Assembly: GCA_964019055.1 (NCBI GenBank)
Contig: OZ025220.1
Span: 1,859,978-1,923,977, forward strand
Length of the DNA stretch: 64,000 nucleotides
Origin: Anthopleura xanthogrammica
Lineage: Eukaryota; Cnidaria; Anthozoa; Actiniaria; Actiniidae
Reading direction: 5' to 3'
Shown: one piece after another, positions 33,185-42,775 of the stretch
How the letters are laid out: each line of letters opens with the position of its first letter
Numbering within the stretch: position 1 is the stretch's first letter
Translations under genes and position numbers: made by a program
Notes under the pieces: generated by a model
Databases searched by the model: none
Told to the model about the DNA's origin: nothing
Seen by the model: the letters and a program-made list of their open reading frames with translations, nothing else

Positions 33185-33700
33185 ATGAGTATTAAAGAAC
33201 AATTAAGTCAAGCTGTTTTGGATGAGGAAGCAAAAGCTCATATAGAAGAGAGGCATATCGAGGACTGGCCAGGAAAATCAAGATTCCTTATAACTAAGGA
33301 AGAGGTTTTCGACCTTGTCATGAGTATGGTACGAGAAGCTGCATACAAAAATGAAATATGCGCCTTGCAACCTAATAACACAATAGTGTTAAGAAAGGTG
33401 ATGGAAAAGGAAATAGGCATAAATAGACTTGATGAAAAAAAGAGGGATAACATAATGTTTGTCATTATAAGAGATAGAAGAGTGGTGACTGCATACCCCG
33501 CTGGGTTAGAGAAAAACGTAGAAGAAGTGTATTCGGAAGAAGTGGACAATGAAGGGTTTTATGTTATAGGAGAAAAAGAATTGAAATTTAACGAGGAGGA
33601 AGGCGAAGAGGAAGAAGAATACGATGAAGAGGAGGTGAAGAAAAGATGTATTAGTATGAACGAAACGGAAGAACTAATCTTCGAGGAGTTGTGGGCCTAA
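33185..33700 (+). CDS. Intact ORF nested in a polymerase intron; BECR nuclease-like pattern
   Basis: A 171-aa frame lying wholly inside the 807 bp second intron of the minus-strand polymerase gene, on the opposite strand. Visible pattern: HIEERHIEDWPGKSRF near residue 20, then a helix, GINRLDEKKRDN, FVIIRDRRVVTAYP, and an acidic C-terminal tail (EEGEEEEEYDEEE). The H..RH...KS.F...VVTAYP arrangement recalls small bacterial ribonuclease toxins of the BECR/EndoU-like type, but this is pattern memory only, and catalytic residues cannot be assigned. A TATA-like TTTTATACTATACTC precedes the ATG, and a hairpin follows the stop. It is one of the few unbroken genes of the element. Alternatives: an early regulator or an unknown structural protein. 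Confidence 0.5.
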   Translation: MSIKEQLSQAVLDEEAKAHIEERHIEDWPGKSRFLITKEEVFDLVMSMVREAAYKNEICALQPNNTIVLRKVMEKEIGINRLDEKKRDNIMFVIIRDRRVVTAYPAGLEKNVEEVYSEEVDNEGFYVIGEKELKFNEEEGEEEEEYDEEEVKKRCISMNETEELIFEELWA

Positions 33701-33734
33701 AATTCTATGGTCTATATACTAAAACAAAAAAAAC

Positions 33735-33750
33735 GGTTCTTTTAAGAACC
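33735..33750. terminator. Hairpin after the nested ORF
   Basis: GGTTCTTTTAAGAACC forms a 7-bp stem 34 bp past the stop at 33700. It may mark transcript ends, as hairpins do in some large DNA viruses; inferred. Confidence 0.4.
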
Positions 33751-34093
33751 ACCCAATTTACAAAAGTCATGATCCTATATGCTTTGAGATCTGATAAGAG
33801 TTATCTATAATAAATAAGTTTTAAACACTTACGGTTTTTTCGTTATCCGGAAAAACAGTTTTGAAAAAGGCGTCCTGGTCAAAACTCTCCTCCAATTCTA
33901 GTTCGGGGATAGTGCCCTCAGATAACAAATTATCTAAGTCAAACGAATTCCGTTCCAACAAATCAAAGCCTGCAAGTTGAGACGCGGTCCATTCACCAAA
34001 CTAATAAGAAGATAGAAACAACATCCATACACAAAATAAAATACTTACCATCGTGAAATCACAGTCTGAGGTATAGAAGTAAAATTCCGCCAT

Positions 34094-34630
34094 GATAGAT
34101 AAAATTGCCTTGAGTTGAAATCACTAGTTCACAGTTCAAGCGGGTTAGCGTAAAATGACTAAGGACACTTAACCTCAGTGTATACCAACATTTAGTTATT
34201 GTCTTAGAACATAATGGATGACGTGGTTTCCAATTGTTAAACTAAAGACAAGTTCAGACAGGAGAAAGCATTCCTTGAATTGAGAGTTGAATCTGGAAAA
34301 TAAATTTATCAGCTGATTTTTGAATAATGAGGTAGAACTTTATTGTTCAGAGTTTAGGGGTAATTGAATTCTTTGTGTTTGGGACAATACCATTTCGAGT
34401 CAATTAGGTTGTAGTTCTAGTTAATTATTCGTAAACATAAAAGTTGGTTTGGAAAACTAAAAGACTCAACACATGATTTTGTTTCAACAAGCTTCTTTTT
34501 ATTTAACAGAAATTAATGGATTAAATATTACATTTTCAAACTGAATGGATCTAAAACAAACTGAAATTAGTTCCATGCATCCTAGGTGCTGGTGTAATGT
34601 TCTTAAAAAGTTTTTTCTTGGGAGGTTCAC
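34094..34630. other. Intergenic within Maverick-like element
   Basis: Upstream region of the polymerase gene and downstream of the right PC4-like gene. No further ORF; presumably contains the polymerase promoter, though no clear TATA box was chosen. Confidence 0.4.
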
Positions 34631-35226
34631 TCATTCCATACTCTTGAGGTCTTTTAGAATTTCGTGGTGTTTGCTCGGACACGTTACTTGCTTGTTGGGT
34701 AGATTCGTATCTTGGCTTTCCTGTTCTTTCTGTACCAACGGTTTTGCATGATCTCCTGGTTGAGTGGACATGGAGTTAGTATCCGTGATATCTTTGACCA
34801 TTTCACTTAAGCTACTCCATGTTTTGTAGGTACTTTTACTCTATCAGGAACATCAACGTAGGTTCGGACAACATCAACGTACTTTCGGATGTGAAATTTA
34901 ATAAATCCGTTGAATTTGTTGACCGTAGCATGATAGCCTCGAGGTCCCAACTTGAATAAAGTATTTTTTGTGTTGCTCGGGTAGGTGGACATTTCTAGCA
35001 CGACTCTGGAAGCAATTCCATTCAAGACCGTGACGATTTTTTTGAGTTCTTCAAACTCTTCGACAGAAAGAGCTACGCCATATTTTGTTGGGCACTTTTC
35101 CGAGTCAGCAACCTCAGTATACTTTCGAATATGGATTCGAATCTGTCCTTCGAATTCGTTCACGGTAGCGTGATAACCTCGATATCCTAACTTGAATAAA
35201 GTAGCCATAGCCATAGCCATAGCCAT
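34631..35226 (-). pseudogene. PC4-like gene, right copy, one late frameshift
   Basis: Begins with a (ATGGCT)4 stretch, so Met is possible at 35226, 35220, 35214 or 35208; the last matches the left copy's start. It carries two tandem PC4-like units: GQIRIHIRKYTEVADSEK then YGVALSVEEFEELKKIV, and FIKFHIRKYVDVVRTYVD then HGVA. The frame stops at a TAA at 34807, but the shifted frame continues in register with the domain and runs to a TGA at 34631 with a polar tail. Predicted ssDNA-binding or transcription cofactor. It is inverted relative to the left copy. Confidence 0.65.
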
Positions 35227-35229
35227 ATA

Positions 35230-35444
35230 AGGACACGGTTTCAACTACACCAGTTTTCTCTAATAAAGATTTCTTTGATTATCTCTGTTTTACTTTACAA
35301 AGTTATGCTTTGGAAATTGACTATGTTTACATTTCTCAAGTCCGACAAGTTATTGGTCTTCGATTAACGTCTTCTCAAATTTTGACTGTTGGTTATATAC
35401 ACTTGAAATATCAAATAAGACTAAGCATGTTATATAAATTGTAA
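35230..35444 (+). CDS. Unrecognised ORF fragment at the right edge of the element
   Basis: An open plus-strand frame without its own ATG reads FSNKDFFDYLCFTLQSYALE, VYISQVRQVIGLRLTSSQIL and ends at the TAA at 35442. It points away from the PC4 gene and ends just before a hairpin plus poly-T. Probably the 3' end of an element gene whose 5' part was lost; no family recognised. Confidence 0.35.
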
Positions 35445-35481
35445 GGCATAAATTGTAGATCATTGATTTTATTATTGTTTT

Positions 35482-35497
35482 GGCTCCTAGAAGAGCC
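35482..35497. terminator. Hairpin plus T run
   Basis: GGCTCCTAGAAGAGCC (5-bp stem) followed by a long T run, 37 bp after the stop of the preceding ORF. Similar placement to the hairpin at 33735. Confidence 0.4.
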
Positions 35498-35703
35498 TTT
35501 TTTTTTGTTTTTGTTTTGTTTTTTTGCTTGTTTTCTTGGAGATTTGATGTTGACTGGATTCACCTGGATTCTGCGTGAGTTGTCTTTTCAATTCTTTCAT
35601 TTGTGGTGGACGACTGGTCCATTCGATCTCGAGCACGCTTTTAGGAGTTGGGCTGCAGTTTTCTGCCTTTGTTGGAATTGTTCCCATTCACTGAAGATCT
35701 AGA

Positions 35704-36084
35704 AATAGAAAAATAGAGAACATTTGTTGATTAGGATTTCTAAATGCGACGATGAATGTTAACGTCAATATTCTTATATAACTAGTACCTTGCTCTGTAA
35801 ACTCTATACTTTTTTCTTTGTATCTGCTTGAGCTTCTTCTCTGAAACCAGCCAAACCTGCAACTTGACCAACCTTGCCTCTTGGTAGAGCTGGATAAGTA
35901 GGTAGAAGGGCAATTGACATTTGCCTGAGGCACGGCGATTTAATGCATTATGCCACCCTTCTACATCATTATTAGTCCTCACTGACATACCATAGATGGA
36001 CCACGTTACTGGCGGCCAGGTGGTGCCTTTAATCCAAGTGTTATCAATATAGTTAACAAACTCAGATACCATGTGAACGCAGTC
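35704..36084 (-). pseudogene. MULE-like transposase, C-terminal exon fragment
   Basis: The exon at about 36084-35789 reads NYIDNTWIKGTTWPPVTWSI, then RTNNDVEGWHNALNRR and a coiled C-terminal helix. It ends in a GT donor, with a possible next exon starting after TTTCTAG at about 35704. The W...RTNN..EGWHN signature is the C-terminal block of MULE/FLYWCH-type transposases widely amplified in cnidarians. The catalytic part was not found upstream (to 37.4 kb), so this is an isolated fragment. Confidence 0.6.
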
Positions 36085-37437
36085 CTTAAGAAAATATATT
36101 TTGGTGCAGGTTGTACGAAATGTTATGCCGTATGCTTTTAAATAAATAATGCATGACTAAAAATGAAAGAAAGATAAGTCAAGGTGTTAGTCTACCTGGA
36201 TTATATTAGGTAATGAGCAAAGCCAGGTAGGTTATTATAAAATACAACAGGAATATATCTACATTTGGTCAAAACAATGGGCTGAATACCCTACTAACAA
36301 CACATTCATGTTAAGATAATTAATTATAACATGTTACAAAGAGGTGTTATTCACTGATTTAGTTGAATACTATATATTTTTATTACAACACATGTTTGAC
36401 GATGTCAGCTGTGCATGTTACATGGAAAATCAACCATATCTTTCTGTATTTAAATAATTCAAACAGTTTTTTTTGATATGCAGTGATATATTATTATACT
36501 ACTATTTCCATGACCCCTAGCAATATATATCTCATGATGATAAATATTATTGCCAGCAATTACTCTAAAAGGTATTGGGATTTTGCACAACCTCAGCAAG
36601 TAAATATATATCATTTTTCAAAAATCTAAATTCCGATTTGCATTTATTGTTTCAAAATATCAATTTCAAACAGTTCATACGTCCAATATCAAAGTTCAAG
36701 GTTGTTGGGAGTGTTCAAGTCATATAGAAGAAGGAACTCTTCCTCATTAATTAAATTGTCACTATGAGCAAATAGCAAAATGTGTCGTACTTGCCGCAAA
36801 ATCATGAAATGATCACGACGGTAAATGTCCCCCCAAACCCTTTGACCCCTAACTTCTCACTGAGAATTGGGAAAAAATTTTAGGGTTCCTGAGAAATGCT
36901 TTTTTTCAAGCTACTGGTAACATGAAAGGGTAATAAACCATATATATTCACAAGGTGAATGAATAAATATGATTATTCAGTGGCATGCCTCCGATACTTT
37001 TGTCAGCCCTTCCCATAAAGTCACCCTGGTGTATTCCATAAAGGCATTGATTACTTTTTTCTTTCTTTTTTGAATGATCTGGCCTTTTTTTTGGAATTCC
37101 TTTAAGTAAATTTTCTTATTGACAATTCTCGTAATAACTTGACTTTGGAGTTGTTGTCCAAACCTTGAAGCAGGATACCAAGCTGCACAGTGAATCAACA
37201 TAAAAATACTTGTTTTCCGTTAACTAGGAACTTTCAGGTGCACAATGCATTTCATAAACAACCATGACAGTAAAGGTTTTCTTTTGTTCACTGGTGTGCA
37301 ATGGGGCATGGTTTTATATAAGAACTTTGTTTATAATTGGTGTAGCGCACCTAATATTCAATAAATCCCAACAAAGTATACATACTCTAAAAGGGTTTTT
37401 GACAAGGATTTTATATCTGTGAGACAAATACTATCTT
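36085..37437. other. Intergenic
   Basis: AT-rich, no recognised gene. The minus frame at 36977-37201 (basic, 74 aa) has no motif I know. Confidence 0.4.
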
Positions 37438-38560
37438 GTTTTGGAAAAACAGCACATTTTTGTTATCACTTGATCTCCATAAATGATGGTTAAGGTACAC
37501 AGATTTCAAGTGGATGGATCAAATGTTTATCACATCGTATTGGACCAAAATGTCTGTGTCTGCTATACATTTTTTTTTAAGCGGTGATGACCAATTTAAT
37601 TAATTTTGGTAAATGTCTTATCAACATACCTGGCAGGCTTTGGATGTATTCCTTTCACTATTCAAGGGCCAACTTGTGATTGGCATCTAAATCGGAATTT
37701 TGTACTGTCCAATGAAGAACAATTTTGTCGACAATATCCAAAGTGTGTCTCCGTTTTTTTAATCACTCCATTATTTTCCTATCGAATTTCAAGGGTAAAT
37801 TGACAAATTTTACACACAGTCTACCTCGTACATTTTTTCTCCACAGACGAAAATTTATTAGGATTCAGTGTGCAAAAGTGCTGCCTGCAAGTTGGCACAA
37901 TCGCTCAGATGTCCTTAAATATGAAATATATAATTTCAAAATATATTGTTTTTTGAAAAACAGCACATTTTTGTTATCACTTGATCTCCATAAGTGATGG
38001 TTAAGGTACACAGATTTGAAGTGGACAGATTAAATGTTTATCACATCGTACTAGACCAAAATGTCTGTTTCTTTTATACATTTTTTTTTCTAAACCGTGA
38101 TGACAAATTTAATTAATTTTGGTAAATGATGTCTTATCAACATACCTGGCAGGCTTTGGATGTATTCCTTACACCATTCAAACGCCAACTTCTGATTGGC
38201 ATCTAAATCGGTATTTTTTATGCTACAATGCAGAACGATTTTATCGACAATATCCAAAGTGTGTCTGGGTTTTTTTAATTGCTCCATTATTTTCCTATCG
38301 AATTTCAAAGGTAAATTGACAAATTTTACACACAGTCTAACTTATAAATTTTTTCTACACAGACAAAGATTATTAGGATTCAGTGGGCACTAGTGCTGCC
38401 GGCAAGTTGGCTCGATCGCTCCAATGTCCTTAAATATGAAATAAATAATTTTGGAAAAACAGCATATTTTTTTATCACTTGATCTCCATAAATGATGGTT
38501 AAGGTACACAGATTTGAAGTGGACGAATCAAATGTTTATCACATCGTATATCGATACTAA
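37438..38560. repeat. Tandem duplication of a unit of about 0.5 kb, 2.2 copies
   Basis: Units begin with GAAAAACAGCACATTTTTGT at about 37438 and 37951, with a diverged third start at about 38450. Each full unit includes TGATCTCCATAAATGATGG, CAACATACCTGGCAGGC and an exon-like segment on the minus strand. Confidence 0.8.
38146..38310 (-). CDS. Exon-like ORF in the tandem repeat (second unit)
   Basis: The minus-strand frame reads KIMEQLKKPRHTLDIVDKIV then ANQKLAFEWCKEYIQSLPG and ends at a GTATGTTG donor. The homologous exon in the first unit (about 37631-37800) has a stop in place of the W codon, so only the second unit is open. Gene family not recognised; it may be one exon of a host gene or of an unlisted element. 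Confidence 0.3.
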
Positions 38561-39274
38561 CTGCCTTGAGTCTCCATATTTTCATAATCGTGTTGTCCAG
38601 ATGGGGACCGCAATACATCTATTAAAGAGCACATAATTTTTAAAATAGGTAGGTATGGTTCCATTTCTTACTGACTAGCAGCTTTCAATATATACTAATT
38701 TTCTCTTTCTATCAATTTAAAGAAAATCCATGTTACTCATAATAAATAAATCTCTGATTAAAATTGGTATTTCTTTTCAAATATCATATAAATTAATAAC
38801 ACAACGATGAACAACAAAAATCAGGGGGGGGGGGAAATGGAGAAACTTGGCCAATAATAAAAAAATACAGAAACAAAAAAGACGAGAGAATAATAGAAAA
38901 ATAGTCGAGAGAACGGTTAAGAAAACGAGCAGAAATAAATACTCCATAACAATACAATTGTGTTTGCAATAATTTAATCTCTATCTGAAACAATTAGAAA
39001 TATAGCTGGACAATAATTCCTGTCATAAAGAAAACTTTTTTTTTTTTATAATATGAAATTAAAATAGGACTGATTTTCATTTTGAATCCAGAAGTCAATA
39101 TTTATCAATCATGTTAGTGGGGTCTAGACTTATATTGAAATCAGAATGTTTTATTTATTTGCATTGGTCCATTGCCATTGCTAGCAAAAGTGGAGGATTA
39201 TGGTCAGGGTTGAATTTGGGCCAGCTGCTTTAAAATTTCTGTAATATGCACATTAAAATCATTCATGACTAATT
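38561..39274. other. Intergenic
   Basis: AT-rich; no gene. A G9 run lies at about 38824. Confidence 0.4.
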
Positions 39275-39563
39275 AACAATTAGTCCTCGAGTCCGAATGG
39301 TCTACGAGTCAATAGCCCATGAGGCCGAAGGCCTCATGGGCTATTGACTCGTACGCCATGAGGGCGAGAGGTCTAATTGTTTTAGTAAAACCCTACTAAT
39401 CGGTCCAATAAAAGGATGCAAAAAGTTTTGGATTTTGCTTTAAATATATTTTTTGGTTTTCAAAACCGGCGCTTTTCGCTACTAGAGGTCTATCACTAAT
39501 AGACCCCTAGTAGCTCAGCCAATCACAGGGCTCGATTGGTGATAGACCATTAGTAGGTTTTTT
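39275..39563. mobile_element. Foldback element with copy-specific hairpins (copy 1)
   Basis: Outer AACAATTAG...CTAATTGTT encloses a perfect 23-bp stem (39304-39326 with 39330-39352, loop GAA). After TTTAGTAAAA and an AT-rich spacer comes a second small hairpin (CTACTAGAGGTCTATCACTA...CTAGTAG) and the motif AGCCAATCACAGGGC. The same layout, with unrelated stem sequences, occurs at 50202-50505, and its right end recurs reversed at 45655-45745. Confidence 0.65.
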
Positions 39564-39649
39564 CTAATTATTATTAGAATATAATTTTCATATTTACCCG
39601 CATAAGAAACAACATCTTGCTATGGAGCACATCCTCTGCCAGGTGGTTT

Positions 39650-39800
39650 CTCATTCTTGAATTTGCATCAAGATTGAAATGGCCATCACCTGGTCCTGAT
39701 CCTCTATGAAACAGAAGTCAAAGGGAACCTTGGTATTGCTTGCCTCTTCAACTTTTGTGTGCTTGTTAATAATTACATCTAATTCATCCCCATCCAGGGA
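39650..39800 (-). pseudogene. RPA-like gene, middle fragment
   Basis: Minus-strand translation DGDELDVIINKHTKVEEASN then TKVPFDFCFIEDQDQVM. The start overlaps by sequence the end of the RPA-like N-terminal exon at 43749 (RRRRDGDELD), so these derive from the same gene family. It is out of order relative to the other fragments. Confidence 0.4.
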
Positions 39801-40338
39801 GGGACAAAGTGGGACTGTAGCCCCCCCTCAGCCTTGTTATAATCCTTTATACTAACATTTCCTGCATGATTTCAAATCCTAGCCCCCCTTTCCCATCTGG
39901 TGTCTTGCAAAATTTGGCCAAGCCCCCTCTTTATTTTTTTGCCTGGATCCACCTCTGTAATACTACAGTGTTTCCTTAATTCATAAATTAATTGTGTTCC
40001 TCTCAATATTCCTAAATTCAATTTTTTCTTCCTGTTATAAATAACCCTTTCCCAAATCAACAAGACTATATTGCTTTAAAAGCAATGATGTTTCGGCCCT
40101 CTACAGCCGCCGTACAGTGCTGCCTGTTTTTTTTTAATCATAGTGTTGATTAAATTAAATAAAACGGATGATTTTACAGAGGTTTAGAATTTTGAAAGTG
40201 CAGAATGTCTCACTCATGGTTGTTATTTTTGATGAACTTAGAAAACAGAGTACTTGTGTCATGAATAAATGTTGGATTCTTATTGATTTGCTCTAAAACA
40301 ATGAAATTGTCACGTGGTACGATCGCGTTTGGCATAAT
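39801..40338. other. Intergenic
   Basis: No gene; contains TGTTTCGGCCCTCTACAG at about 40090, related to the GTTTCGGCC palindrome at 41949. Confidence 0.4.
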
Positions 40339-40626
40339 TCAGTGCGAATACCCACACTGGTATAGCCTCCTATAGCAGTCATCCTGTGTCGTCACACAAC
40401 CAATTACTGATCTAGGCCACAAATTAGTTGGTGCATCTTCTGGATATATAGAATGAGAAATCCAATCTACATCATTTAATGATGTCAAATATTGTTGAAA
40501 TGTTGAAGGATGACGAAGCGGTGGTAATCTTAGGGCTTCATTTTGTGCTGTTTCTATGAGTTGTGAGTGCTGTGTGCATGAGTGAAGGGATTGTAATAAA
40601 TTATGAAAATTTATGGAGTTGTCCAT
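40339..40626 (-). CDS. Unrecognised small ORF
   Basis: A 95-aa frame, MDNSINFHNLLQSLHSCTQH..., containing PPLRHPSTFQQYLTSLNDVD and ending GYSH. Upstream on the minus strand, possible short exons (about 40649-40679 after TTTTACAG; about 41631-41664 after ATTTCAG with donor GTAAGC) hint at a spliced transcript. No family known. Confidence 0.3.
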   Translation of the reverse strand: MDNSINFHNLLQSLHSCTQHSQLIETAQNEALRLPPLRHPSTFQQYLTSLNDVDWISHSIYPEDAPTNLWPRSVIGCVTTQDDCYRRLYQCGYSH

Positions 40627-40679
40627 ATCCTTAATAATTAACTTACCGATTTATATGTTGATATTGCTCTTTATACTCT

Positions 40680-42087
40680 GTAAAATATGAGAAAATAAAA
40701 GTGATTTAGTTCAAGGTATAAAATAATTTTGTAACTTAAAATGATTCCACTGGCTAAATTTGAGATCATTATTTGTAAAAAAATGTTTGTTAACCATGTA
40801 CGAAGGAGCTAATGGATGAAAACGTTTGAAATTTATGACAATCGTTCAAAAGAATACATGATAGTTCGCTAGATAAGATCAAACTAAGTTCAAAGAAACA
40901 GAAAGCAACCTAAAAAAGAGCAAAAATGTTTGAAATTACTGAAAAATTCCTTTGGTTTTTAGTTTGGTAAACTGAATCAATGTAATGAAATGAACATGTG
41001 ACATAAAGTGGTAGTCTTTATTTGGATTTTATGTTCAAACAAACAAATTTATTGCTTCTTTGTGATGCTAAAGTTTGTGATTTCAAAAAGTAAATCAATA
41101 AAATAATCAAGAAGTAATTAACTTATATATGTTATTAGATGTAAACAATTAAAGATTCAGCTTACGGTACATGTATTAGTTTACATGCATGTAAAACAAA
41201 TTCTTTGCTGATTTCTAGCTCGAAATGACGCATGTGAAATTCAAAATGCAAAAGAGCGAACTCAAGTAAAATTTACGGATAAATGAGCACAATGAAAGTA
41301 ATGTGAAGTTAATGCAAGTCTATTGGACGTTATGTTAACTTAAATAAGACTTAAATAAGGTTGAAATAAGAATGCGAACAACTTGTTAGCTACGGCTAAA
41401 CATGTGAAGTCGATGAAACGTAATCGTCCTGGGGTACCGGAAATCGTGTTAAGTACAATGTCCTGGGAGATTTACCTTCAAATCCAGAGTTTGATTGGTC
41501 TGAGATGAATAGTTCACAGTTGTTTGAGATAATTAATGAACCTATTTGACCTGTTTTGATAGTTTAAATGAATATCAAGATCACATGCTATCGCTATGAA
41601 AGATGGTAAAAGTTTATAAATAAGCTTACCTCTATCGCCAAATACACAACCAAATCAGTAGGTCTGAAATGAATAGATAAATGTTGTTTAAGCTAGTGAT
41701 TAATCTGTTTGTATACAAAAGATTTGCATAACAAAAGAAAGTACTTCAAACTGACAAAACTTACCCCTAGCATGATGCCCCAGAAGTGCAACGAGGCAAG
41801 CCTCGTGCGAAGATTTATTACGAAACCGAATGTTCATACTCGTTGTGTAATTGGCTAATGCTGCTCACGAGGAATCTGATTCGCTGAACCATAAGATGAT
41901 TGACAAAAGAGGCGAAAAATTATGGGTCTTCAAACTGATCTTAGTACCGTTTCGGCCTGAGGGCCGAAACAAACAGGACTACAGAGTCAAGTATTTTTCC
42001 GAAATTTAAATATCATATTTCTATGGTTATAAATTCATACCACAAATCATCTCTTTTTCAAAACTGGAATAACTCATTTTTTTATAT
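40680..42087. other. Possible intronic or intergenic region
   Basis: No gene. Notable palindromes: GTTTCGGCCTGAGGGCCGAAAC at 41949-41970 and GCACGAGGC/GCCTCGTGC-like at about 41796-41812. Some minus-strand splice-site-like pairs are noted in the preceding entry. Confidence 0.35.
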
Positions 42088-42775
42088 TCACTGACTAGAA
42101 ATAATTATAAGTTTATTTCCTATTTTACATAAAGAAACTCTACAGAAAGCAAATAAATATATGCTATTTACCTTCGTATTTGCTCCATACCATTTGTTGT
42201 CTGACAACAGCAACATGCAATGGTTGTTAAGCATTGCACTACTTGTAAGGGATGTTGCATAGCATACCTTGCATTCTACCATTTGACAATCTCCACTGTC
42301 AGCATCAATCTTGGTCTCTTGACGACATCCAACACACTTGTAAGTACACGTGAAGTCTTTCATAGCAATCACATTTGACTCCATATTCACAAGATGAACT
42401 GCTTTTTTTACTGGTTTTGGGATGGCTTTTACAATCATTTCTTCCTCGGTCTTAACAATACTTGTCTCAAATGTGGTGGTCAATGAAATAGTATTATTAA
42501 AACTGTTTATGCCCATGTTATTCAATTGAAGCACATCTCCAGCTTGAAACTCAACATTTTCAGCTCGCTCTCTCCATAGCACAAGCGTCATACTTCCTGT
42601 GCAGTCTCCGATAATCACTTCTCTCTTGCTCTTTTCATCAGGATGTGCACCAACTGTGTACAGGACTCTTGGACAGTACTCCACACATCATGTTTTTCTT
42701 TTGCCTTCTTGGAGACGGGGGAACTGGTGCATCTTCTATTTCATCTATACTTATTTTCTTCTTACTTGCAGCCAT
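42088..42775 (-). pseudogene. RPA-like OB-fold and zinc-finger protein, frameshifted
   Basis: Starts at ATG 42775 (MAASKKKISIDEIEDAPVPP). The frame closes at 42638, while the downstream frame (from 42684) continues EYCPRVLYTVGAHPDEKSKR, IGDCTGSMTLVLWRERAENV, then YKCVGCRQETKIDADSGDCQ...CKVC. The OB-fold strand pattern plus a C4-type zinc site is the C-terminal organisation of RPA1-like ssDNA-binding proteins. A donor (AAGGTAAAT) near 42171 suggests a further exon not found. Frame change near 42690. Confidence 0.5.

Larger units (their letters stand above)
27374..34093 (-). pseudogene. Protein-primed family B DNA polymerase gene, 12 exons, two in-frame TAA codons
   Basis: Exons inferred from GT-AG sites and phase: 34093-34049, 34000-33833, 33025-32957, 32858-32811, 32714-32640, 32545-32191, 32104-31414, 31252-30241, 30128-29873, 29793-29032, 28860-28196, 28123-27374. 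Lengths total 4896 nt, a multiple of three, and every junction keeps phase. Exons 1-5 encode an acidic leader. Exon 6 has C2H2 fingers (CGKSYKRSYHLKCHKNIH, CSTCGKKF). Later exons carry the exonuclease-like block LGFNSGKYDLN, the palm and KxxxNSxYG region (VGNSSYGKTITNQM, formed at the last junction) and motif C CEMDTDSAYI. TAA codons at 32192-32194 and 31734-31736 interrupt an otherwise open frame. The first could instead be a genuine end of a separate finger gene. Confidence 0.75.
24483..35444. mobile_element. Maverick/adintovirus-like element, incomplete
   Basis: About 11 kb containing a protein-primed type B DNA polymerase gene, an A32-like packaging ATPase, small late-type ORFs and two inverted PC4-like genes at its edges. 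This gene set is typical of Maverick/Polinton elements and adintoviruses. Not recognised: retrovirus-like integrase, adenain-type protease, major and minor capsid genes. Frameshifts and stops in several genes indicate an old endogenous copy. True termini and target duplications were not found; the limits given are those of the PC4-related genes and the adjoining ORF. Confidence 0.7.
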
